A DNA stretch of 39,093 nt from an uncultured Collinsella sp. (GTDB taxonomy: Bacteria > Actinomycetota > Coriobacteriia > Coriobacteriales > Coriobacteriaceae), in contig CABUDJ010000010.1 of the NCBI GenBank assembly GCA_902490325.1, positions 1 through 39,093 of the forward strand, given 5' to 3'. Below, piece after piece: positions 1 to 7,275 of the stretch. A model generated the notes under the pieces. It was given only the letters and a program-made list of their open reading frames with translations. It did not search any database and was not told the DNA's origin. Within the stretch, counting starts at the first letter, position 1. Each line of letters begins with the position of its first letter. The translations under genes and the position numbers were made by a program.

Positions 1-881
1 TCGTAGAGCGCCCAGTTCGCCTGCCGGTTGCCGCCGCGGTTGAGCCTGTGCCGGTCCGTCTTCCCGCTCGACGCGGGGATCGGGGAGGCGCCGCACATCA
101 TCGAGAACGCCGCCTCGCCCTTCAGCCTGCCGGGGTTGTCGCCGGCGGCCACGACCAGGGCGGCGGCGGTCGTGGTGCCGCAGCCCTCGACGCCGAGCAG
201 CGCGGGCGCGTTCGCCTCCAGCAGCGCGCGGATGCGCTCGTCGAGGGACTCGACCTGGCTGCGGGCCTCCTTCCAGACCGCCGCGACGGACCGCAGCGAG
301 GCCAGCACGCTCTCCTCGAGCGCGTCGCCCGCCTTCCTCCCGCGCGCGAGCAGCGGCATGAGGTCCTTCGGCCGCTCGCGGCCCCTGAACCGCTCCCTCA
401 GGGCGCTCGGGGCCGTCGTGAGCATCGACTTCGCGCAGGCCACGCAGGACGTGGACGTCGCGACGGCCAGCCTGCGCGCGACGTAGAGCTGGCGCACCGC
501 CTCGACCCAGCCGTCCTGCGACTTCGGCACGGAGCAGCCCTTCCCGGACGCCGCCTTGCGCGCCGCGCGCTCGGCGTCCAGCGGGTCGCTCTTCCCCTCG
601 CCGGGCCTCACCTTGTCCCTCTTGGGCCTGAGCACCTCGACGACGTTGTACCCGAGCTCCACGAGCCTCCTCGTCAGCCCGGCCCCGTACGATGCCGTGC
701 CCTCGACGCCGACGACCATGCAGCTCCCCGGGTCGCCTATCGCCTCCGCCAGTCTGTCGTAGCCCTCGGGGTCGGCCCCGAAGCTCCCGCTCCAGATCTT
801 CCTCCCGAGGCCGTCGAGCAGGCACAGGACATGCACGTCCTTGTGCGTGTCGACGCCCGCGATGACCGTTTCGCCTTCCAT
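1..881 (-). CDS. IS110-family transposase, C-terminus cut by window edge
   Basis: The frame starts at the ATG at 881 (MEGETVIAGVDTHKD) and runs leftward off the window, giving about 293 residues. It has an N-terminal RuvC-like DEDD domain: the Asp of GVDTHKD, the Glu of VVGVEGTAS and two Asp in KSDPLDAERAA. A later IS116/IS110/IS902 domain holds a helix-hairpin-helix (LLGVEGCGTTTAAAL) and the conserved serine region SPIPASSGKTDRHRLNRGG at about residues 265-285. Family knowledge: IS110 recombinases join these two domains and are guided by a structured RNA from a non-coding end of the element. Both catalytic regions are present and uninterrupted, so the element may be active, but the true C-terminus and left end lie outside the window. 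The larger frame on the opposite strand is a GC-rich shadow. Confidence 0.9.
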   Translation of the reverse strand, partial: MEGETVIAGVDTHKDVHVLCLLDGLGRKIWSGSFGADPEGYDRLAEAIGDPGSCMVVGVEGTASYGAGLTRRLVELGYNVVEVLRPKRDKVRPGEGKSDPLDAERAARKAASGKGCSVPKSQDGWVEAVRQLYVARRLAVATSTSCVACAKSMLTTAPSALRERFRGRERPKDLMPLLARGRKAGDALEESVLASLRSVAAVWKEARSQVESLDERIRALLEANAPALLGVEGCGTTTAAALVVAAGDNPGRLKGEAAFSMMCGASPIPASSGKTDRHRLNRGGNRQANWALY

Positions 882-1248
882 TTTCGCTCCCCTCGGTCTG
901 CCGCCTGCTCCGCGCCCGGGTCTCCCAGACATTGCACTGACGGGAGCGCTACAATCCAATTGGCTTGTCCGATTGTCCGCGCTCATGCTCCTATTAGGTC
1001 ATGGCAGGACTCCGGGACGCGGATGCCGGGGCGAGACAGGTCGGATTTGAGGACGGCCGAAGAGGCGTCAGCAGGTCAGTGGGTCATCGTCCCGGCATTC
1101 AGCATCAGGGTAGCGCTGCGACGCGGAAATCGCGCGCCGTTGCCGCGCCCCGCAGTGCCCGCTTCCCCCGAGAACAATTATCAGTGCAGGTAGCTTACCT
1201 GGCATGTTCCGGCGTGGTCAGACTAAGCCAAAAAGTCTACTCACTTGC
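882..1248 (-). other. Non-coding 5' flank of the IS110 element, possible guide-RNA region
   Basis: No convincing gene is seen in this stretch upstream of the transposase. It holds short palindromes: arms acaatc/gattgt around a central CCAATTGG (951-976) and aggta-gct-tacct (about 1187-1199). In IS110 elements a long non-coding end encodes the bridge/seekRNA, so this region is the natural candidate. The element boundary was not located; the second palindrome could mark it, which is a guess. Confidence 0.35.
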
Positions 1249-1282
1249 AAAAAAGGGCGCCTCCACAACAGCGAAGGCGCCC
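1249..1282 (-). terminator. Rho-independent terminator reading leftward
   Basis: An 8-bp perfect stem (gggcgcct at 1255-1262, aggcgccc at 1275-1282) is followed, on the minus strand, by a run of six T (1249-1254). It resembles the luxS terminator at 3382-3413. No minus-strand gene lies directly upstream, since the ATPase is on the plus strand, so its source gene is unclear. Confidence 0.7.
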
Positions 1283-1306
1283 TCGGGTGGCAGACCATTT
1301 GACTGA

Positions 1307-1342
1307 ATAGGAAAGAAAGGAAAAAATAGGAAAGAAAGGAAA
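1307..1342 (+). repeat. Tandem 17-bp duplication before the ATPase start
   Basis: The sequence ataggaaagaaaggaaa occurs at 1307-1323 and again at 1326-1342. The second copy leads into the Shine-Dalgarno AAGGAG just before the ATG at 1351. This makes a purine-rich leader with several SD-like stretches and may affect ribosome loading. Confidence 0.75.
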
Positions 1343-1350
1343 GGAGACTT

Positions 1351-2457
1351 ATGACTGAAACCATCTTCTCCCCCTCATTTGGAAATCGCCCATCCTATCT
1401 CGTCGGGCGCGAAACTGTAATTTCGACATTCATATCCGGCCTTGAGCAGGAACCGGGCAATCGCGACCGAGCCATGCTCATGCTTGGACAGCGAGGCAGC
1501 GGCAAGACAGTTCTTCTGTGGGAACTTGCCGACCGCGCACGCAAGCTCGGCTTTGTTGTCGCCACGCCTACCGTAGCCTCCGAGGATATGCTCGAGCGCA
1601 TTGTCGAGAAAATCCAAGAAGCAGGCAAACCTTACGTCAACAAACGCCGCCTTCCCAAACTCGCGAGCGGCAGCCTAAGTGTTTTCGGGCTCTCGGCAGG
1701 CCTCGAGTTCACACGAGACGTGCAGGAGACCAAGAGCTTTCAGTTCAAGCTCACGCAGCTCGCGCGCAAACTGACCGAGCAGGGGCACGGCATCCTCATC
1801 CTCATCGACGAGCTCCAAGCAAATTCACCCGAGATCAGACAGCTCGTCACCGCCTATCAAGAGCTGGTCGGCGAACGACTCAACGTCGCGCTCGTCATGG
1901 CGGGCCTTCCGGGAGCCGTCTGCGCAACACTCAATGACCGTGTGCTGACATTTCTCAACCGCGCTCGAAAGGTCACGCTCGAGCCACTTTCGGTCGGAGA
2001 TGTCGATACCTATTACCAGCGGGCTTTCGATGAGCTCGGCCTTGATATTCCAAGCGATCTTCGCCTCCGTGCCGCTCGCGCAACCCAAGGCTCGCCCTAT
2101 ATGCTGCAACTCATCGGCTATAACATCGCCAATCGCTGCAGGACAGGCGAACGTGCGACGCAAGGGTTAATCGACGGAGCCATCGAGGCGTCGAAAGTCG
2201 ATTTCGAAAACGATGTGTGCGAAACGACGCTCGCCGCGCTGTCAGACCAAGACGTCGCGTTTCTCTCCGCAATGACTGATGACGAAGACGCTGTGTCTCG
2301 CATTTCTGATGTTGCGAAGCGCATGTCAGTCACACCCGACTATGCGCAAAAGTATCGCCGGCGCCTCATCGACGCCGGCGTTATCGAGCAGGCGCGCCGC
2401 GGCTACGTGCGCTTCGCCGTCCCCTATATGGCCGATTACCTGCGCAGCCAGCTCTAG
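1351..2457 (+). CDS. AAA-type ATP-binding protein with C-terminal winged helix
   Basis: A 368-residue soluble protein. Walker A is GQRGSGKT at about residues 46-53 and Walker B is ILILIDELQ at about 149-157. The region near VMAGLPG fits sensor-1 of the STAND/Orc1-like AAA family. The C-terminal ~80 residues (DQDVAFLSAM through YMADYLRSQL) look like a winged helix-turn-helix that could bind DNA. The start is fixed by a strong AAGGAG 7-8 nt upstream. The gene stands alone on the plus strand between an IS110 element and palindromic repeats, facing the convergent DUF4867 gene, a context that suggests a mobile or accessory origin. Family members annotated only as ATP-binding protein are common and their role is unknown; no partner effector gene is visible here. 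Confidence 0.85.
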   Translation: MTETIFSPSFGNRPSYLVGRETVISTFISGLEQEPGNRDRAMLMLGQRGSGKTVLLWELADRARKLGFVVATPTVASEDMLERIVEKIQEAGKPYVNKRRLPKLASGSLSVFGLSAGLEFTRDVQETKSFQFKLTQLARKLTEQGHGILILIDELQANSPEIRQLVTAYQELVGERLNVALVMAGLPGAVCATLNDRVLTFLNRARKVTLEPLSVGDVDTYYQRAFDELGLDIPSDLRLRAARATQGSPYMLQLIGYNIANRCRTGERATQGLIDGAIEASKVDFENDVCETTLAALSDQDVAFLSAMTDDEDAVSRISDVAKRMSVTPDYAQKYRRRLIDAGVIEQARRGYVRFAVPYMADYLRSQL

Positions 2458-2461
2458 GCAA

Positions 2462-2494
2462 CCACCGCAAAGGGGACAGGCACCTTTGTGGTGG
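2462..2494. repeat. REP-like hairpin with a GGGGACAGGCACC core
   Basis: Arms ccaccgcaaagg (2462-2473) and cctttgtggtgg (2483-2494) pair at 11 of 12 positions, directly after the ATPase stop. The core ggggacaggcacc resembles REP palindromes associated with RAYT-type transposases. It may also help terminate the ATPase transcript, although no T-run follows. Confidence 0.5.
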
Positions 2495-2514
2495 GTTGGG
2501 CCCGCTCGTCTCGG

Positions 2515-2557
2515 TCTGTAACAGTTAGGCCGTCAAAACCGGGCTTGGCGTTACAGA
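2515..2557. repeat. Palindromic element, copy 1 (CTGTAAC family)
   Basis: Arms tctgtaac and gttacaga flank a ~27-nt loop. A second copy lies at 2594-2638. Both are preceded by a T/G-rich stretch and followed by ttacagattgaga, so the two are related direct repeats of an inverted repeat. Confidence 0.6.
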
Positions 2558-2593
2558 TTGAGATTGTTCGGGCGGCCCCCGTGGTTCGTCTTG

Positions 2594-2638
2594 ATCTGTA
2601 ACAGATAGAGACGATTTAGCGCGCCAACTGTTACAGAT
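2594..2638. repeat. Palindromic element, copy 2 (CTGTAAC family)
   Basis: A perfect 11-bp inverted repeat, atctgtaacag (2594-2604) and ctgttacagat (2628-2638), with a 23-nt loop. It ends 14 bp before the DUF4867 stop codon, so it lies between two convergent genes. The loop differs from copy 1 while the arms are kept. Confidence 0.7.
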
Positions 2639-2652
2639 TGAGACGGAAGACC

Positions 2653-3297
2653 CTAGTCCACGGTGATGTCGAGGTTCTTGCCGACGAGACCTACGTAGCC
2701 GCCCTCGGCAGCCTTGGGACTATCTGCGTGGCAGAGAACCCACTTGTCGGCCTTCCAGTAGCAGTAGCTGTCGCCGGCGGCGGACATGTTGGCAGCGGCC
2801 TCGGGACGCGGACCATTGGTGCCGGCGGGCAGCGCTACCATTACCTGGAAGCCACCGTCGTCGACCATGCACGGCGTGTAGTGCAGCGTCGTGGCGTAGA
2901 CCTCGACGAGCGTGCCGGCCGGCGCGCGGAAGGCCTTGACCTGCGCGGTATCGAGCTTGCCGTCGACGATCTGCTCGCGCTTGGCCAGCAACAGGATAAA
3001 ATCGCGGGCGCCCAGGTTGAACTCGCTGGCGCGGTGATACTCCAAGCAGTTGAGCTTCGTGTTGTGGCCGTTGCACCAGCCCAGCTGGAACGGACGGCCG
3101 CCATACATGAGCAGGCCGAGCGCATCGGCGCCCTCGACCTGCTCCAGCTCAGGCGCGGAGGCCACGTACTTGCTGCCCTCGGGGATGGGCGTTGCGGAGA
3201 GCGCCTCGACGAGCGGGGCGGTCAGGCTGGACGGGACGTCATCCCACACGCGGCCATAGGGTTTGAATTCGGGGTCGGTAACAGAGTAGATATGCAT
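2653..3297 (-). CDS. DUF4867 family protein
   Basis: A 214-residue soluble protein starting at MHIYSVTDPEF. The start is chosen from AGGAG six nt upstream of the ATG at 3297; a longer frame to 3399 has no ribosome site and reads through the promoter region. The N-terminus (YSVTDPEFKPYGRV), the PIPEGSKYVASAPELE stretch and the central GWCNGHN..LEYHRASE region match my memory of DUF4867, a cupin-like family related in fold to ureidoglycolate lyase. Such genes often lie near sugar isomerases and kinases, and here sugar genes are a few kb away on the same strand. The function is unknown; a sugar- or sugar-acid-binding or isomerising role is inference. Confidence 0.75.
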   Translation of the reverse strand: MHIYSVTDPEFKPYGRVWDDVPSSLTAPLVEALSATPIPEGSKYVASAPELEQVEGADALGLLMYGGRPFQLGWCNGHNTKLNCLEYHRASEFNLGARDFILLLAKREQIVDGKLDTAQVKAFRAPAGTLVEVYATTLHYTPCMVDDGGFQVMVALPAGTNGPRPEAAANMSAAGDSYCYWKADKWVLCHADSPKAAEGGYVGLVGKNLDITVD

Positions 3298-3381
3298 GTT
3301 CGCTCCTGTTCGTTTGTGTGATATTACGAACATTCTAGAACAATCACGCGCGGTTTTAAACGTCCGCCATGTCCGCTCAAC

Positions 3382-3413
3382 AAAAAGGCACCCCCGCATA
3401 AGCGAAGGCGCCC
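3382..3413 (-). terminator. Terminator of luxS
   Basis: On the minus strand GGCGCCUUCGC pairs with GCGGGGGUGCC (GU pairs included) around a UUAU loop, followed by five T. It lies 29 nt after the luxS stop. Confidence 0.8.
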
Positions 3414-3441
3414 AGTGAACTCATTTTGAGCGACGAAACCT

Positions 3442-3930
3442 TTACGCCTGCTGATAGTGCAGGTGTGCCTCATCGATATCGATCAGATCGCGGTCGAGAT
3501 AGCGACGCGCGAGCCAATTTGCCATAGGGAGATTCTGGTCCAGGTAGTTACCGCACTCTTCGGGAGCGGCACCGGGGACATCGCCCTCGAAGCCAGCAAC
3601 AAACTCGAACAACTCGCGCACGAGCGGCAAGATCTCCTCACTCGTCACCTCGCCAAACACAACCAGGTAAAAGCCCGTGCGGCAGCCCATAGGGCCAAAG
3701 TAGACAATACGGCTCGACCACTCGGCATGGTTGCGAAGGAACGTCGCGCCCAGATGCTCGATGGTGTGGCACTCGGCCGTGTTCATAACCGGTTCTTTGT
3801 TGGGCGTGGTCAAGCGCAGGTCAAAGGTGGTGACGGCGGCACCGGTCGCCGGATCGCGGTCGACGCGGCTCACATACACGCCGGGCTCAAGCAGCAGATG
3901 GTCAACGGAAAAACTCGCGATGCGCTCCAT
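3442..3930 (-). CDS. luxS: S-ribosylhomocysteine lyase LuxS
   Basis: A 162-residue cytoplasmic metalloenzyme that cleaves S-ribosylhomocysteine to homocysteine and DPD, the precursor of autoinducer-2, in the activated methyl cycle. The HTIEHL motif supplies two metal-binding histidines, PMGCRTGFYL is a family signature, and the Cys in EECGNYLDQN (about residue 125) is the third ligand. Length matches the family (about 155-170). A modest ribosome site (AGAGGA) precedes the ATG at 3930. The gene appears monocistronic, with a terminator on each side and no pfs or methionine gene nearby. Confidence 0.95.
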   Translation of the reverse strand: MERIASFSVDHLLLEPGVYVSRVDRDPATGAAVTTFDLRLTTPNKEPVMNTAECHTIEHLGATFLRNHAEWSSRIVYFGPMGCRTGFYLVVFGEVTSEEILPLVRELFEFVAGFEGDVPGAAPEECGNYLDQNLPMANWLARRYLDRDLIDIDEAHLHYQQA

Positions 3931-4005
3931 GGCAGATCCTCTCGGTAGTCAATTTGGGACAGGGCTCTTTTAGCTGGTCGCAACAATCCCACCCATGATA
4001 GCAGT

Positions 4006-4045
4006 CAAAAAAGCCCCGTCCCAAATGACTACTTTGGGACGGGGC
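4006..4045 (-). terminator. Strong terminator downstream of the ROK kinase
   Basis: A 13-bp perfect stem, gccccgtcccaaa (4013-4025) and tttgggacggggc (4033-4045), with a run of at least six T on the minus strand (4006-4012). It insulates luxS from the upstream sugar genes. The loop carries the recurring GTCCC..AATGACTA motif seen elsewhere in the window. Confidence 0.85.
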
Positions 4046-4201
4046 GCCGCGCAGCCGATAATATCGACCGTTCAGCATCTAGTTTTCTGACCCCTCACCT
4101 ATTGATGCTGCGTCGTCCGCAATGCAGAGCGTGCGAGCAGCTCAACAGCCAAAAACCCGGCAGCGACTGTAATCGCCACCAGACCAATAGATGGCCTGCA
4201 C

Positions 4202-5140
4202 TTACAGCGCCTGCAAACAAGTTGCGACGGCACCGTAGATATTGGCGTCGTTACCCAGCTGCGCCGGGACCACGTGCGGACGAGGCATATCTTTCAGAAA
4301 ACCAGTGTAGTGCGCCATGACGTCATCCATCTTACGGTCGAGCGCCTCGAACAGCGCGGGATGGCAGCTGATGCCACCACCAATCGCGAAGACTGCCGGG
4401 TCGATGACGCACTGCAGATTCACAAGCACACGATCAAACAGCTCAGCATAGGCATCCAATCCGCGCTGCACGGCGGCGACTTCGGACGCGCTCCCGTGCT
4501 CCAGTAGCTCGAAGATCCGTCGGCCATCGAGGGCCTCCAGTTCAGCTTCATCCGAAATGCCAAGTTCGACTGCCACGAGATTCTGCAGGCCGTGCCATCC
4601 GCTCGAAGTCGCGAACGTATCACGATGATCAAGCGGTTCGCTTACGTTGTTGGACAGGAAGCTGAACTCGCCCGCGAAGCCGCCCGCACCTGTCAGCACC
4701 CGGCCGTCAACCACGATGCCTCCGCCGATGCCCGTACCGATTACCGCCACGCAACCCACGTCCACGCCGCGCAACGCGCCGGCAGCGTACTCGCCAAGCG
4801 CACAGCTTTTGCCGTCGTTGACAACGGTCACGGGCAGCCCCAGCCGTTCGCGCAGCGCTCGGCCAAGCGGAAACCCGTCCATGTACGGCAGCGCACCACC
4901 GCGATGGATCGTCCCGTCTGGATCGACCTCGTAACCGAAGATGCCACCTGGGGCCGAGATGCCCACGCCTACAACCTGTCCGCGATACGGCCCTACGAGT
5001 GCCGCGAGCGCGTCGACCAGCTGATCGGCCGAGACGAACGCCGTCGGAATCGAACCACGGTCACCAAACTCGTAGTTCTCATTCACAATCGCCCATTTGA
5101 CGCTCGTTCCGCCGATATCAATTCCAAACAGCTGCCTCAT
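4202..5140 (-). CDS. ROK-family sugar kinase
   Basis: A 312-residue protein with the N-terminal phosphate-binding motif FGIDIGGTSVKW, the central VVNDGKSCALGEY segment carrying the catalytic Asp, and GTGIGGGIVVDG. ROK kinases phosphorylate glucose, N-acetylmannosamine, allose or beta-glucosides. The usual zinc motif (H-x-C-x-C-G-x-x-G-C) is absent: the sequence runs GAGGFAGEFSFL and then SEPLDH, as in the zinc-less ROK clade that includes beta-glucoside kinases. The start at 5140 has GAGGGGAG upstream; the longer frame to 5227 overlaps the neighbouring remnant. It follows the YczE remnant and FGGY kinase on the same strand. A hexose or beta-glucoside substrate is likely; the exact sugar cannot be told. 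Confidence 0.85.
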   Translation of the reverse strand: MRQLFGIDIGGTSVKWAIVNENYEFGDRGSIPTAFVSADQLVDALAALVGPYRGQVVGVGISAPGGIFGYEVDPDGTIHRGGALPYMDGFPLGRALRERLGLPVTVVNDGKSCALGEYAAGALRGVDVGCVAVIGTGIGGGIVVDGRVLTGAGGFAGEFSFLSNNVSEPLDHRDTFATSSGWHGLQNLVAVELGISDEAELEALDGRRIFELLEHGSASEVAAVQRGLDAYAELFDRVLVNLQCVIDPAVFAIGGGISCHPALFEALDRKMDDVMAHYTGFLKDMPRPHVVPAQLGNDANIYGAVATCLQAL

Positions 5141-5166
5141 GGCCGCTCCCCTCTCGCTCAATGCGT

Positions 5167-5523
5167 CTACATGCTCGCAGGCTCTTCCATAAAGGCCATG
5201 AGCCTGCGGTTGAGCAGACGACCCCAAAACGTGCAGATACCGCCCGCCAGGAGCGCGGCGGCTACGGTGCCGATACCGATGCCCACCGCAGCACCCGTAC
5301 GCACAAGCCCGAAGACCAGTGAGATGCCCACACAGCTCCCGTCAAAGAAATACTTCGCCTTACCAAATTCACAGTGAAACACCTGGGAGAGCGTCTGCAC
5401 CATGCCGTCGGGCGCCACGGGGACGAGCCGCGCAGAGACGCCCAGCGTCACGCCGAGCGCTGTGCGTGCATTCATTACAACGCCGCAGCTCAGGAATAGA
5501 ATCCCACATACGCAGACCATCAT
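5167..5523 (-). pseudogene. N-terminally truncated YczE/DUF6198-like membrane protein
   Basis: A 118-residue frame matching only the C-terminal half of YczE-type integral membrane proteins, normally about 200-230 residues: SARLVPVAPDGMVQTLSQVF, FGKAKYFFDG and GIGIGTVAAALLAGG. About three membrane segments are visible. Upstream of the ATG at 5523 an in-frame TAG occurs within 20 nt, and only 93 nt separate it from the FGGY kinase stop, so the missing half does not fit. Most likely a deletion remnant, although a short product could still be made. It may once have been a membrane component of the sugar cluster. Confidence 0.65.
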
Positions 5524-5616
5524 TCGACGCGTTGGACTCTACCGCATCACATCACACTCTCGTTCGCATCTTTACCTATCGGCACGAATAGCGCTCCGTG
5601 ATATCGCCCCAGGGCG

Positions 5617-7104
5617 TCACTCGTACGCAATCGTCGCCTCGACGGCATGGCGCCAGCCGCCGATCTTTTTGGCTCGCTCGTCGGCGGGCATCGAGGGCTC
5701 CACAATGCCGCGGGCACCGTACACGTCAACCACGTCGCGCGTATACATGCCCAGCGCGATACCGCAGGCCCAAGCCGCGCCCAGACCGCTCATCTCGTCG
5801 TTGCTCGCAATGCGGATGGGCGAGCCGACCAAATCGCTCTCAAACTGCATCAGGTACGCGTCGCGCGTGGGGCCGCCGTCAACACGAAGCTCGGCAAGCG
5901 CCGCGCCCGAATCCTCGACCATCGCATCAATGACGTCAAAAATCTGATAGGCGATCGACTCGTCGGCAGCCTTTACGAACTCCGCGCGGCCCGTGGTGCG
6001 TGTCATACCAAAAACGCATCCCTCGGCATCACTTGCCCAGTGCGGGGCACCCAGGCCGGTAAACGCCGGCACAAAGTAGACATGGCTCGCCGGGTTGGCG
6101 GCGTAGCACAGGTCGGTGACCTCCTCGGGGTTGTTGATGAGCTCCAGGTCGTCGCGCAGCCAGGTCTTGACGGCGCCGGCGTAGCTCACGTTGCCCTCGA
6201 GTACATACTCGGTCACGCCATCCATACGCCACGCAAGCGAGCTCGAAAGCCCGTGCGAGCTGGCGACAAACTCGTTGCCGACGTTCATCATGACCGAACT
6301 GCCGGTGCCATACGTCGCCTTGGCCATGCCGCGGCTGTGGCAACCCTGCGCAAACAGGGCCGCATGGCTGTCGCCCAGCACGCCGTGTACCGGCACGGGC
6401 GCGGGCAAAAAGCCGCCCAAGTCCGTTGTGCCAAACAGACCGTCGGAGTCGGTCACCTGCGGCAGGCAGGCCGGATCGATGCCAAAGGCCTCGCACACCG
6501 GCTCGCTCCAGCAGCCACGGCGCAGGTCGAAGAGCTGCGTGCGGCTGGCATTGGACCAGTCACAGCGAAACTCCGCGCCGCCCGTGAGCGTCCAGACCAC
6601 CCAGGCATCGATGGTGCCCAGACACAGCTCACCCGACGCCGCGGCCTCGGCAGCCGCCGGAACGTTCGCAAGGATCCAAGCCATCTTGCCCGCCGGATAG
6701 TAGGGCGAAAGCACCAGGCCCGTTGTGTCACGTACCAGCTCTGCCACGCCTTCGCGCGCCGCAAGCTCGTCACACAGCTCGCGGGCGCGGGCACACTGCC
6801 ACACCACGGCGTCGCACAGCGGCTCGCCCGTCGTGCGGTTCCAGGCAACGGTGGTCTCGCGCTGGTTGGAGATGCCAATACCAGCAATGTCGGCCGGATT
6901 GACCCCGGTCTCCTCCACCACGGCACGCGCCACGGCCAGGACGTTGGCGGCGATCTCGGCCGGATCATGGCTCACCCAGCCGGCCTCGTTGACGATCTGG
7001 CGATGTGCGCGGTCGGCACGATGGATCAGATGGCCGCCCTCGTCCACCAGCAGCGCCTTGGTGCCCTGCGTGGACTGATCGATTCCGATGATGTAGTTGC
7101 TCAT
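5617..7104 (-). CDS. FGGY-family carbohydrate kinase (glycerol/xylulose kinase-like)
   Basis: A 495-residue kinase. The N-terminal ATPase fold begins YIIGIDQSTQGTKALLVDE, with SNQRETTVAW and a WQCARARELCDEL stretch as in glycerol kinases. The C-terminal domain has GVLGDSHAALFAQGC, ATYGTGSSVMMN and the adenosine-binding RVDGGPTRDAYLMQ. The start at 7104 has GGGAG a few nt upstream; in-frame ATG codons at 7116 and 7128 have poor spacing. It is the last intact enzyme gene of the isomerase/split-transketolase operon, separated from the transketolase by a long hairpin (7163-7255). In this setting it should phosphorylate the ketose made by the isomerase to give a transketolase substrate. Glycerol kinase proper is the main alternative, but no glpF, glpO or glpD is present. 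Confidence 0.88.
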   Translation of the reverse strand: MSNYIIGIDQSTQGTKALLVDEGGHLIHRADRAHRQIVNEAGWVSHDPAEIAANVLAVARAVVEETGVNPADIAGIGISNQRETTVAWNRTTGEPLCDAVVWQCARARELCDELAAREGVAELVRDTTGLVLSPYYPAGKMAWILANVPAAAEAAASGELCLGTIDAWVVWTLTGGAEFRCDWSNASRTQLFDLRRGCWSEPVCEAFGIDPACLPQVTDSDGLFGTTDLGGFLPAPVPVHGVLGDSHAALFAQGCHSRGMAKATYGTGSSVMMNVGNEFVASSHGLSSSLAWRMDGVTEYVLEGNVSYAGAVKTWLRDDLELINNPEEVTDLCYAANPASHVYFVPAFTGLGAPHWASDAEGCVFGMTRTTGRAEFVKAADESIAYQIFDVIDAMVEDSGAALAELRVDGGPTRDAYLMQFESDLVGSPIRIASNDEMSGLGAAWACGIALGMYTRDVVDVYGARGIVEPSMPADERAKKIGGWRHAVEATIAYE

Positions 7105-7162
7105 GTACTCTCCCATTCCTTCCGCCAAAGCAAAGACAGCCTGGCGGACAAGGAGCGAGCGA

Positions 7163-7255
7163 CCGCCAAGTGCCGCAGATTGCCGTGAAAGAGGAGCGCC
7201 GCGTACTTTGTGTACGCAAGCGACGGTTTGAACGGCAAGGTGCGGTGCTTGGCGG
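7163..7255 (-). repeat. Long intercistronic hairpin
   Basis: Arms ccgccaagtgccgcagattg.. (7163-7186) and ..gtgcggtgcttggcgg (7232-7255) pair at 20 of 24 positions. Inside, gcgtac (7201-7206) pairs with gtacgc (7212-7217) around TTTGT. It occupies most of the 171-nt gap between the transketolase stop and the kinase start. With no T-run it is more likely an RNA-processing or mRNA-stability element, or an inserted palindromic repeat, than a terminator. Confidence 0.7.
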
Positions 7256-7275
7256 CCGCGCAGCGTCTGTGTCTA

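Noticed and set aside
48..1193. A 381-residue open frame on the plus strand
   Set aside because: It runs opposite the IS110 transposase with no homology, has no sensible ribosome site and has the Arg/Ala/Gly-rich composition of a GC-rich shadow.
3298..3399. N-terminal extension of the DUF4867 protein
   Set aside because: The extension covers the promoter and leader region, whereas an excellent AGGAG precedes the ATG at 3297 where family similarity begins.
4102..4320. A 72-residue plus-strand frame overlapping the ROK gene end
   Set aside because: No similarity or ribosome site, and over half lies antisense to the kinase.
5647..7188. A 513-residue plus-strand frame, and similar long plus-strand frames at 7210-8217, 8099-9064, 9340-10167, 22625-24424, 24530-25885, 31741-32931 and 34959-36410
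   Set aside because: Each lies antisense to a clear conserved gene and is rich in His, Arg and Gln with no recognisable motif, as expected from codon-position GC bias.
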